From: Prochloron sp. SP5CPC1
GTDB taxonomy: Bacteria > Cyanobacteriota > Cyanobacteriia > Cyanobacteriales > Prochloraceae
Direction: 5' to 3'
DNA length: 14,161 bases
NCBI GenBank assembly: GCA_014323965.1
Contig: JACONB010000041.1
Span: 1-14,161 of the forward strand
A model generated the notes under the pieces. The model did no database searches, was not told where the DNA came from, and worked only from the letters and a program-made list of their open reading frames with translations. Below, one piece after another: positions 6,877 to 13,529 of this stretch (position 1 is its first letter; each line of letters begins with the position of its first letter). A program made the translations under genes and the position numbers.

Positions 6877-7106
6877 CCCGAAAATTTCCTCGCGCCCTGA
6901 AGTGACTTGCGCCGGAACCACCCAACCGGATTTGGTGGACAATCAGGGTCAGATAGCGCCGCTGCCTCTATTTCTTCATCAGTCATAGTATCCACCCGCT
7001 CCCAATCCGTTTGGCTAGACAGGATAACCTCAGAGCCATCTGGCAGAACCTGAACAACCATGCCATCTTCCCGTAACCTAGCCTGTAGGATAATCTTTTC
7101 GCTCAT
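6873..7106 (-). CDS. Small BrnA-like antitoxin, no adjacent toxin
   Basis: The 77-residue acidic protein contains TDWERVDTMTDEEIEAAALS and DPDCPP (about 33-59), a pattern common in BrnA-type and related small antitoxins that neutralise RNase-fold toxins. The N-terminal part, QARLREDGMVVQVLPDGSEV, is a short beta-rich segment. The last 18 residues (GWFRRKSLQGARKFSG end) are basic and do not look like a known antitoxin C-terminus, so the natural end may have been lost. AGGT lies 8 bases before ATG 7106. It begins 18 bases after the nuclease-fold gene, so the two may be cotranscribed. No BrnT-like toxin is present in the window. Function is inferred from motif resemblance alone. Confidence 0.5.
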   Translation of the reverse strand: MSEKIILQARLREDGMVVQVLPDGSEVILSSQTDWERVDTMTDEEIEAAALSDPDCPPNPVGWFRRKSLQGARKFSG

Positions 7107-7124
7107 TTTTCGTTACCTAGGTAA

Positions 7125-7727
7125 TCAGCCTTGAAGCATCCACACAAAGTAACCCAGGATTAAATCAGCAGGAGGCAAGGTGTAAATGTTAAGATCGATG
7201 GTGACGGTTGATTGTGTTAGAGCCAGGAATTGCCATTGAAGTCCATTACTCACACTGCCGTAAATCGTTGAAATCGGATATTCCTTTGCTGCGTTAAAAC
7301 GTTGAGCCGCAACCATCTCGGCAATACACTGCCCGACACCAGTTTTCAGATCAGCTTTCTTAGCCTCAACCACAATGACTGCGGGTGCTTCAATTTCTAG
7401 CACTGCTTTGGATCGAGTCATTAAGAAGTCACAAATCCCATTCAGCCCAGCAGTTTCGTCAACCGTAAAGTCTTCTCCAGAAAAGAGGCTAACGTTGCGA
7501 TCAAGTAGACGCCGCACCTCCAAAAGAAGTGGATAAATAATGCCTTCTGAACGAGCTTTCTCACTGCCGGAAATTGCAACAATAGGCAAACTTTCTTGCA
7601 AAAACTCTGTAAGAAAATGAGAGGGAGCAACACCTTTTAAGTCAGGTAGAAAGCGATCGCCCTCAACCGTAGTTAAGTTAAAAGCAGATTTAACGCTGGC
7701 AATCGTTTTAAACTGGCTGTAGGGCAT
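7125..7727 (-). CDS. PD-(D/E)XK nuclease-fold protein of unknown function
   Basis: I recognise no named family, but the 200-residue protein shows the layout of the PD-(D/E)XK superfamily: an acidic helix IIYPLLLEVRRLL (63-75, with E70), then GICDF with D100, a 20-residue gap, and VIVVEAKK with E121 and K123, followed by a helix VGQCIAEMVAAQRF (131-144). The same arrangement is seen in the N-terminal part of type I restriction HsdR subunits and in many small orphan nucleases. GGAG lies about 9 bases upstream of ATG 7727. The gene stands in a row of toxin-antitoxin and remnant genes on the same strand, and a role in defence or mobile-element biology is possible. Activity and target are not known. 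Confidence 0.6.
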   Translation of the reverse strand: MPYSQFKTIASVKSAFNLTTVEGDRFLPDLKGVAPSHFLTEFLQESLPIVAISGSEKARSEGIIYPLLLEVRRLLDRNVSLFSGEDFTVDETAGLNGICDFLMTRSKAVLEIEAPAVIVVEAKKADLKTGVGQCIAEMVAAQRFNAAKEYPISTIYGSVSNGLQWQFLALTQSTVTIDLNIYTLPPADLILGYFVWMLQG

Positions 7728-7780
7728 ACTATAGTACTCCGTTATTTCCTGAAGTGTTGTACTCTAATTTACAGTATGCC
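7723..7780. repeat. 8-bp inverted repeat flanking the start of the nuclease-fold gene
   Basis: GGCATACT (7723-7730) and AGTATGCC (7773-7780) are perfect inverted copies 42 bases apart. One arm contains the ATG of the nuclease-fold gene and the other lies at the stop of the upstream gene. It could fold the start codon into an RNA stem, or be the scar of an insertion. Only the pairing is seen. Confidence 0.35.
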
Positions 7781-8068
7781 ATGTTGTTGAAGAAGTTCTA
7801 TCAACTCTTGTTTCTTTAGCCTAGAGTAACCTGTTAGTCCAGCTTGTTTTGCTAAACCAACCAAGTCCACTTTCGTCAGTTCTTTTGTTTTGCCAGAAGC
7901 TGATTGATACGAAAAGGGTCCAGGCAAGTTAACTGAAACTCTAGAATTCCAACTAATTGGACCTGCCTTGACACTCGTCGAAATACCTGATTTAGATAAA
8001 TTGATAGATAGACCAGTTGAACTTTTGTTTGAAAAAGCGGTAACTGTCGTGAATGCAAACCAGTGCAA
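7769..8068 (-). CDS. DUF4236-like protein with SAP/Rho-N-like C-terminus, probably 5'-truncated
   Basis: Residues 18-56 (TGLSINLSKSGISTSVKAGP, then VSVNLPGPFSYQS) match the core of DUF4236, a short domain of unknown function. Residues 64-99 (LTKVDLVGLAKQAGLTGYSR, then LKKQELIELLQQHGIL) form a helix-extended-helix of the SAP/Rho N-terminal type, often nucleic-acid binding. The only available start is a TTG at 8068, one base after the apcC stop. DUF4236 proteins normally open with a GLRFRKS-like sequence directly before the SINLSKSG part. Here this is replaced by MHWFAFTTVTAFSNKSS, so the 5' end seems to have been lost when this segment joined the end of apcC. It could still be translated by coupling to apcC. 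Confidence 0.55.
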   Translation of the reverse strand: MHWFAFTTVTAFSNKSSTGLSINLSKSGISTSVKAGPISWNSRVSVNLPGPFSYQSASGKTKELTKVDLVGLAKQAGLTGYSRLKKQELIELLQQHGIL

Positions 8069-8069
8069 T

Positions 8070-8273
8070 CTACAGCAATCCGGTGTTGGTTCCTTGCTTC
8101 CCAGAGGCTAACTCTACCTTAACAATTGTGCCGCCCATTTTCATGATGCGCTGTTGTTCCCGGAACCAGTTATCATAAGGAACAAGTTTGGTAAAGTAAG
8201 TATTTTGTAATTCCCGTTGGGTGCGGATTCTAGTTTGACTAGGCACGCAAGCAGTTATCTTAAACATGCGCAT
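8070..8273 (-). CDS. apcC: Phycobilisome core small linker LC7.8 (ApcC)
   Basis: ApcC caps the outer allophycocyanin trimers of the phycobilisome core cylinders and tunes their energy transfer. The 67-residue product (MRMFKITACVPSQTRIRTQR... ending ASGKQGTNTGLL) is full length and matches the family closely, with the CpcD-like fold of small linkers. GAGGAG lies 10 bases before the first ATG; the second ATG (8267) is in frame, but MRMFKITA is the conserved N-terminus. It follows apcB by 136 bases. No terminator is visible after it, since a truncated foreign-looking gene begins one base beyond the stop. Confidence 0.97.
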   Translation of the reverse strand: MRMFKITACVPSQTRIRTQRELQNTYFTKLVPYDNWFREQQRIMKMGGTIVKVELASGKQGTNTGLL

Positions 8274-8409
8274 TGATCCATTTCTCCTCTTTCTTAATTA
8301 TGCATTATTTTTTTTTGAAAACTGCTATGAATAGTGAAGTGGGCAGTCTCTAGCATAACTTACTTTTGACAAGCCCAACCTTCACCAAACTTTAAAAAGC
8401 GCAAAGTTA

Positions 8410-8895
8410 TTAGCTTAAGCCAGAGCTGGTGTAGTCGAAATAGACACCCATTTCCTTGTCAGCACCAGGACCAACTAGAGCACCAGTGACTTCTTTCATA
8501 GCCTGGATAGCTTGAACGGTGGAGCTGATGGGAACTCCTAGGGAATTGTAGGTTTCCTTCAAACCGTTGAGTACCCGCTCATCTAAGATAGAAGGGTCGC
8601 CAGCTAACATAGCATAAGTGGCATAACGGAGAAAATAATCCAAGTCGCGGATACAAGCAGCATAGCGACGAGTGGTGTACATATTGCCACCGGGACGAGT
8701 GACATCAGAATAAAGTAATGCTTTAGCCACAGCGTCCCTGACGATGGCCGCTGCGTTAGCGCTGATTACGCTGGCAGCCCGAACTCGGAGTTCCCCTGTT
8801 TCAAAATAGCCTTTCAGCTTGTCCATAGCAGAACCATCCAGGTACTTACCCTGGACATCTGCGGAATTAATAACAGCAGTAATTGCGTCTTGCAT
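8410..8895 (-). CDS. apcB: Allophycocyanin beta subunit
   Basis: ApcB pairs with ApcA in the (alpha-beta)3 trimers of the phycobilisome core. The 161-residue protein has C81 in YAACIRDLDYFLRYATYA for the phycocyanobilin and N71 in GGNMYTTRR, the asparagine that is methylated in beta phycobiliproteins. The globin-like helices and the C-terminus DYTSSGLS are normal. AGGAAA stands 7 bases before ATG 8895. apcA lies 67 bases upstream, so the two subunits are cotranscribed. The copy is intact. Confidence 0.98.
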   Translation of the reverse strand: MQDAITAVINSADVQGKYLDGSAMDKLKGYFETGELRVRAASVISANAAAIVRDAVAKALLYSDVTRPGGNMYTTRRYAACIRDLDYFLRYATYAMLAGDPSILDERVLNGLKETYNSLGVPISSTVQAIQAMKEVTGALVGPGADKEMGVYFDYTSSGLS

Positions 8896-8962
8896 TGTTT
8901 TGTTTCCTTATCTTATGTCTTAAAATCCTGTTTCTATGAAGGAGTTAGGGAGTAGCATGTGC

Positions 8963-9448
8963 CTACTGCATAGCGCCAATTACATAGTCGAAGTAAGAAG
9001 CAGCTTCCGCAGCATCTTCAGCAGACATCAAAGAACTGGCAACATCTTTCATTTCCCGAACGCTTTGAGCAACTGCACCAATGTCAGTACCTAAAGATTT
9101 GTACATTTCCCGCACGCCCACCAAACCGATTTCGTCAATGGGGGTTACATCGCCGGAAACAACTCCATAGGAAATGAGACGCAGATAGTAATCCATGTCC
9201 CGCAGGCAAGTAGCAGTCATTTCTTCGCCGTAAGCGTTACCACCAGGAGAAACAACATCAGGACGCTTTTGGAACAGCCGATCCCCTGCTTCTTTAACAA
9301 TGCGCTCGCGAGACTCTGTCATAATTTGGGCAATGCGCAAGCGACTTGCACCACCAGTGACAAAAGCTTTGATTCTATCTAGTTCACCGGGGCTGAGATA
9401 GCGGGCTTCAGCATCCGCATTGACAATTGATTTTGTGACTATACTCAT
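8963..9448 (-). CDS. apcA: Allophycocyanin alpha subunit
   Basis: ApcA is the alpha partner of ApcB in core trimers. The 161-residue protein opens MSIVTKSIVNADAEARYLSP and carries the chromophore C81 in TATCLRDMDYYLRLISYG, with the allophycocyanin-alpha ending YFDYVIGAMQ. It is standard ApcA rather than the variant ApcD/ApcF forms, because length and both end sequences are typical. AGGAAG lies 7 bases before the ATG. A 414-base gap to apcE probably contains its own promoter, which fits the much higher demand for ApcA/ApcB than ApcE. Confidence 0.98.
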   Translation of the reverse strand: MSIVTKSIVNADAEARYLSPGELDRIKAFVTGGASRLRIAQIMTESRERIVKEAGDRLFQKRPDVVSPGGNAYGEEMTATCLRDMDYYLRLISYGVVSGDVTPIDEIGLVGVREMYKSLGTDIGAVAQSVREMKDVASSLMSAEDAAEAASYFDYVIGAMQ

Positions 9449-9862
9449 GAATAACTTCCTATCTGGGAAACCCCGTCCCCCGGCATCGATTCATCTTAAA
9501 ATTGGTTACCGCTTTATGATTTCACAAATCGCCCCCTGAATCAACAGTCACAATAAAAAAAATGTGATTTTAGTTTTGGGGGTTTTGGTTAATTTAGTAA
9601 CGCCGCTTGAGCAGCAGGCTTCAATAGTGAGCCTTGGTAACCTAACCCCAATTATTCTGCGGCATTAAGAAGACCTATGAGTTTACTTCTTAATATTTTT
9701 TAACATTTCGACTCAGATTTTGGGAAAAGGAAGGCTTTCGGATCAACAGAAATGGTAGGTCGCAGGGGCTGGGGGTTAGGGTCGTAAAAGAGATAGTGAC
9801 TCCCCGCCCCTACTGCTTACCCCGTACCCTGACCTCTATACCCCAAACCCTTCCTCTAAGCT
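9449..9862. other. apcE-apcA intergenic region (414 bases)
   Basis: There is no gene here. It should hold the apcE 3' end and the apcABC promoter and long leader. AT-rich sequence on the minus strand near 9705-9680 (ATGTTAAAAAATATTAAG) is a candidate promoter zone, but no -35/-10 pair stands out. A G-rich/C-rich hairpin lies at 9764-9811. The last 50 bases next to apcE are pyrimidine-rich on the plus strand (repeated CCCC/ACCC blocks). Confidence 0.5.
9764..9811. terminator. GC-rich hairpin between apcE and apcA
   Basis: AGGGGC-T-GGGG (9764-9774) pairs with CCCCGCCCCT (9802-9811) through 10 bp with one bulged base and a 27-base loop. It lies 51 bases past the apcE stop. It may terminate or stabilise the apcE mRNA 3' end, which would help to keep apcE and apcABC levels different. 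No T run follows, so a factor-independent terminator is not certain. Confidence 0.35.
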
Positions 9863-12532
9863 TTAAACTGGCTCAAAGCTAGGAACGACAATTTCGTCAT
9901 CCTGTTTAGTCTGCTTGTTATAAAGCTTCTGAGTATTGGGGAAGTTAGCGGCTGGGAGTGTGGGGAAGCGGCGATAGGGAACCGTATCCTCCCCAAAAAC
10001 TTCCAGATACTCCATACTGCTGACCATGGTCCCAATAAAGGCTCGCAAACCACTAGACGCAAGAATCTGATTGTAGTACTGGATTTCCGTCTGATTCAGC
10101 GGTGCCCGTCCCAAGAAGTGCTTGGTACCCAACTCAATGACTTTGGTATTGGGGTAGGGGGTGTAGAACTCCTTAATATAGAGACCCGAGCAACCCAAAG
10201 CTTCGATAAACTCCTTGACGGTGATTTCCCCGTTGCTGAGTTTGCTCTCCAAAGAAGTAAATTCTTCTTGGACGATGAAAGCTGAGAGGTTTCGCTCGAA
10301 AATCTGCCGATAAGCAGCACCAATAGCATTTTCTACGGCTACCTTATCGTTGAAGTCGATGACTTTGAAAATCTTAGTCTGTTCCCGCTGAACGGCAACA
10401 CCCTGATTAATGCGGAATTTCAATTCTGGCTCTGTGCGCATTTGTTTCACTTCGCCCAATTGGACAAAGCGGGGTGTCTCCTTCTTATCGACCTTGGAGC
10501 CAATACCTTCGCCCAAAGTACCCGGTCGGATCATGCGCAATTGCATTCCTGCGGGAGTGACGTAGCGCTCGTAGGGAACGGTGTCTTCCCCAAATGTCGA
10601 GCCGTACTCTGTACTATCTATAATGGCATCCACTAAGGCATAGAAACCCTGCTTAGAGCAAATATCGAAGTACTTGTTTATCTCCTGACGTCCGTAGGTA
10701 GGACGACCCAAGAGGCGACGGTGAATGTACTCCACTGCCTTGACTACGTAATAGGGAGTCCAATACATACCTCGGAAAGTATCCGATTTTGCTAAGGTAC
10801 GGACGAACTCCTTGACGGAAATTTCCCCCTGGCTGAGCTGCTGCTCTGCCGTAGTATCCCCCTGACCTTCATAAACCTGGAAGCCAAACACTTGCTGATA
10901 GCACCCTCGAATGAGTGCTTCAGTGCTGAGTTGGTCGTCAGAGGATTTAAATACCTTCGGACCTAAAGAACCGGGAGCCACTCCTCGTGCGGAAGGATTG
11001 CCAATTTGGCTGTTAATGGCTGGACCTCGGTTAATTAAAATGCGCTGGGTATCCTTCCCAAAAGGAGCGGGAGTGGTAGAGGGATTGCGGGTTTCCTTCC
11101 GGAAAATAGCTCCAAACTGAATTTCCAGGGGGTCATTCCCAGAACCGTAAACGTGCTGATCCGGTAAGGGACTATCGTAGCTGGCAAAAGTGGTAATGAA
11201 CTGAGGTACTTTGCGGAAGGGAGCGCTGTAGTTAAAGAGATCCTGCTGCATACCCCAGTTGCGGCACTCCTGAGCTTCAGTCCCCAGTCCCCTTAGGTAG
11301 GGTACGGTTTCTTCCCCAAAGTAGTCGGCGTATTCGTTAGAATCCACCAGAGCATTAACTAAGGCTGACTGTCCCCCAGCAGTGACAATGGCGAAGTATT
11401 TTTGGAATTCTTCTGGGGAGGAGACACCGCGACCGAGAAAGTGACGTAATGCTAGTTCCACTACCCGACTGTTGACGAAAGGTTCGTAGAATTGCTCCCG
11501 GTACAGGGGAGATTTACCCAGACGACGGACAAACTCTTTCATGGAGATGTCGCCATTTTTGACCTGGGATTCCAGATAGGATATGGACTGATTATAAGCC
11601 CGGGTAATGTCCCGTTCAAAGATTTGCCGATAGGCAGCTTTCACTACTGCTGTCTTTTCTTGGCTGGACAGACCGGGCTTCATGACAAATTTTTGCCGTT
11701 TTTGCGCTGCATTGAAGTAACTTTGAGGCAGTTGCAGCCCTTGTAGGTCGGGGGTGGGACGCTGTCGCAATTTATCAGCCGGGGTGGGTGCTTCAAATTC
11801 TTTAATCAGAATGTCGAAGTAGTAGCTGATAATTTCTTTTGCTTCTAAATCACTCTTGAAGTAATCGATAGAAGCAGCCCGCATGGATAGGAGGGCGACG
11901 ATGGCTGCGGCTGAGGAGCAAGCTTTTTCAATGGTTTCCCGCAATCCCCTGGTGTTAACTGTCAGGATATTGGGGTCACCGGCGACGATAGCGTAGGTGA
12001 CATAGCGCAAGAACCAAGACATATCTCGCAGAGACTTCTGCATATTGCTCGGTCCGTACTTAGAAACGTTGATGGGTCTGAATCCTGGGGGAATGCGACC
12101 AATAGGAGTGGAGCCTCCAAAGAGAGAGCGTAAACCGCTGAATATTCCGCCACCACTGCTGCTGCTCTTGGCTTCTACATAGGTGACGGTTCCCAGTTTC
12201 ATCCCTTCTTTGACTTCTGTCGTCTCCGTAGTTGTGGCAGTTTCAACCGCTGGCTCAGGATCTGGGGCTGGTTTTTCCAGGTAGGCTAAGGGAGAACCCC
12301 CGGAGAAAATCCGGTTGGCAGCACGAGAAACGATTAAATCCGAGTTGTTGGAGAGAACCTGAGCAATGCCTAAACGCTTCGCCCCGGAGCGAAAATATGC
12401 TGTGAGTTCCCCCAGTTCAGCTCTTTCGAGAAACCGATCCTGTTGTTCCGCCTGGGAAATAGCCCCCAATGGTACTGTTTGATATAGCTGGGGAGTGGCT
12501 ATTGAACTTCCACCGCTTGCTTTAACACTCAT
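9863..12532 (-). CDS. apcE: Phycobilisome core-membrane linker ApcE (LCM), three linker repeats
   Basis: ApcE organises the phycobilisome core, attaches it to the thylakoid and acts as terminal energy emitter. The 889-residue protein has an N-terminal phycobiliprotein-like domain (about 18-245) split by a PB-loop (about 78-150, acidic/Thr-rich then Ser/Gly-rich). C205 in IEKACSSAAAIV is the chromophore cysteine, equivalent to C190 of Synechocystis. Three linker repeats follow, at about 290-425, 535-665 and 730-860, each containing an IFER/VFGF start, a KEFVRxL-type strand and an FGExTVPY end. Arms of variable sequence separate them. Three repeats predict a tricylindrical core (two give bicylindrical and four pentacylindrical cores). 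ATG 12532 gives the conserved MSVKASGGSS start. Transcription order is apcE, apcA, apcB, apcC, as in several other cyanobacteria. Confidence 0.97.
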   Translation of the reverse strand: MSVKASGGSSIATPQLYQTVPLGAISQAEQQDRFLERAELGELTAYFRSGAKRLGIAQVLSNNSDLIVSRAANRIFSGGSPLAYLEKPAPDPEPAVETATTTETTEVKEGMKLGTVTYVEAKSSSSGGGIFSGLRSLFGGSTPIGRIPPGFRPINVSKYGPSNMQKSLRDMSWFLRYVTYAIVAGDPNILTVNTRGLRETIEKACSSAAAIVALLSMRAASIDYFKSDLEAKEIISYYFDILIKEFEAPTPADKLRQRPTPDLQGLQLPQSYFNAAQKRQKFVMKPGLSSQEKTAVVKAAYRQIFERDITRAYNQSISYLESQVKNGDISMKEFVRRLGKSPLYREQFYEPFVNSRVVELALRHFLGRGVSSPEEFQKYFAIVTAGGQSALVNALVDSNEYADYFGEETVPYLRGLGTEAQECRNWGMQQDLFNYSAPFRKVPQFITTFASYDSPLPDQHVYGSGNDPLEIQFGAIFRKETRNPSTTPAPFGKDTQRILINRGPAINSQIGNPSARGVAPGSLGPKVFKSSDDQLSTEALIRGCYQQVFGFQVYEGQGDTTAEQQLSQGEISVKEFVRTLAKSDTFRGMYWTPYYVVKAVEYIHRRLLGRPTYGRQEINKYFDICSKQGFYALVDAIIDSTEYGSTFGEDTVPYERYVTPAGMQLRMIRPGTLGEGIGSKVDKKETPRFVQLGEVKQMRTEPELKFRINQGVAVQREQTKIFKVIDFNDKVAVENAIGAAYRQIFERNLSAFIVQEEFTSLESKLSNGEITVKEFIEALGCSGLYIKEFYTPYPNTKVIELGTKHFLGRAPLNQTEIQYYNQILASSGLRAFIGTMVSSMEYLEVFGEDTVPYRRFPTLPAANFPNTQKLYNKQTKQDDEIVVPSFEPV

Positions 12533-12657
12533 TGAAACAAATTTTTATAATAGACAGCATCTAGAGTAAAGCTTTTCCTGCTCACTTTTGGCTCTTTGTT
12601 AAGAATTGTATCTTTTTTGTTGGTGGTGAGCGGAAGTGTGGAGGTTGGGCGATCGGG

Positions 12658-12685
12658 GCGCAGAATAGGAGGCGCAGGATAGGAG
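12658..12685. repeat. Imperfect tandem 14-bp duplication upstream of apcE
   Basis: GCGCAGAATAGGAG is followed directly by GCGCAGGATAGGAG (one mismatch), in the gap between vapC and apcE, about 126 bases upstream of the apcE start. It may be a slippage duplication. No regulatory role is shown. Confidence 0.4.
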
Positions 12686-12693
12686 TCAAAAGC

Positions 12694-13110
12694 CTAAAGA
12701 CGACAAATGAACCCCATTTGTGTAAAATGATGATCGAAGGTAAAAACTTCCCTAATTCCTCTTTGTTTCATAACGACGTAGGAAACATAGTCGGTAAAAG
12801 ACCAAAATTTGTCTACATTGTACTTGGCAAAAATTTTCCAGGTTTCCTGCTCTATTGTTTCGGAAACAAAAATTACTTCTAGAATTTTTTGTTCTGTGAG
12901 AATGTCTAGCGTGCTTTTGAAATTTATAACCTTTCTATATCCAAAACTAACTAATAGTAATGTATATAACTCGTCTAAGATATAGTTAGTTATTACTAAT
13001 TTGTACTTTCTGGCAATTTCATCTCTATAAGTAATAGCAGCTACGTGGTTTGAATCTCCAGGATCGACCATAGCATACCAAGCACTTGTATCTACAAATA
13101 ATTGCTTCAT
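12694..13110 (-). CDS. PIN-domain toxin, VapC-like
   Basis: VapC toxins are Mg-dependent RNases that cut tRNA or rRNA. The 138-residue protein spans one PIN domain with the acidic residues expected at the active site: D7 in LFVDTSAW, E47 in ILDELYT, D107 in SFTDYVSYVVMKQRG and D126 in VFTFDHHF. The last is followed by the typical FTQMGF end. The ATG at 13110 overlaps the antitoxin stop by one base (TGATG), so translation is coupled; a TTG 3 bases earlier is possible but less likely. The upstream gene is a matching antitoxin-like ORF. No lesion is seen, and the pair could be active. Confidence 0.88.
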   Translation of the reverse strand: MKQLFVDTSAWYAMVDPGDSNHVAAITYRDEIARKYKLVITNYILDELYTLLLVSFGYRKVINFKSTLDILTEQKILEVIFVSETIEQETWKIFAKYNVDKFWSFTDYVSYVVMKQRGIREVFTFDHHFTQMGFICRL

Positions 13111-13373
13111 CAATTTGTTCCGTAAACATAGCGATCGCAGTTAGTGGAGGCATCTGATAGTTTGCCTGGAGATGCTTCAGCTTCTATGGAAAGAAAAGCT
13201 TCCCAGCCTTCTTCTGTACCAATGGTTTCCGATTCATTGGGAGTCGCATCTAGAATACGAATCTCTCCTTGTTGAACGATAATTTTGAGTTTATTCGTTA
13301 AACCAGCTTCTTCAAGATAACGGCGATCAATCCAAACTCCTTGTCTAAGTTCTAAAAGTTGTTGTTCGTACAT
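13110..13373 (-). CDS. VapB-like antitoxin
   Basis: The 87-residue protein precedes the PIN toxin with a one-base overlap and so is most likely its antitoxin. The N-terminal part (ELRQGVWIDRRYLEEAGLTN then KLKIIVQQGEIRILDA) resembles the AbrB-type swapped-hairpin DNA-binding domain seen in several VapB proteins. The acidic C-terminal half (EEGWEAFLSIEAEASPGKLS) would wrap the toxin. A HIP1 octamer lies in the last codons. The ATG at 13373 has no strong Shine-Dalgarno. Autorepression through the palindromes in the region upstream is likely but inferred. Confidence 0.75.
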   Translation of the reverse strand: MYEQQLLELRQGVWIDRRYLEEAGLTNKLKIIVQQGEIRILDATPNESETIGTEEGWEAFLSIEAEASPGKLSDASTNCDRYVYGTN

Positions 13374-13399
13374 GACTTTTTATTATCTTCAAAGCTAAT

Positions 13400-13431
13400 A
13401 GTATAATACTCCTACGATTATAGTTAACTAT
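13400..13431 (-). promoter_or_regulatory. vapBC promoter with two palindromic candidate operators
   Basis: On the minus strand TTAACT (13427-13422), a 16-base spacer and TATACT (13405-13400) form a promoter. Two perfect palindromes coincide with it: ATAGTTAACTAT (13420-13431) over the -35 box and AGTAT-A-ATACT (13400-13410) over the -10 box. This is what one expects for repression by the VapB-VapC complex. Symmetry is seen; binding is inferred. Confidence 0.5.
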
Positions 13432-13529
13432 CGTGAATTATGCAATTATAGCTTGGCGGGTGTGTGGGGTGTGAGCGATCGCCTTATTATTATTTTACTC
13501 TCAACTTGCCCTATCAAGATTATTTTGAA

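Noticed and set aside
9820..9860. C-rich blocks (ACCCC) as a CRISPR or heptamer repeat array
   Set aside because: The blocks are short and irregular, with no constant spacing or unit. I found no CRISPR array in the window.
10096..10329. Minus- and plus-strand frames inside apcE (also 10442-10636, 11492-11746, 11962-12156)
   Set aside because: All lie inside the intact 889-codon apcE and have no independent start signals or family resemblance.
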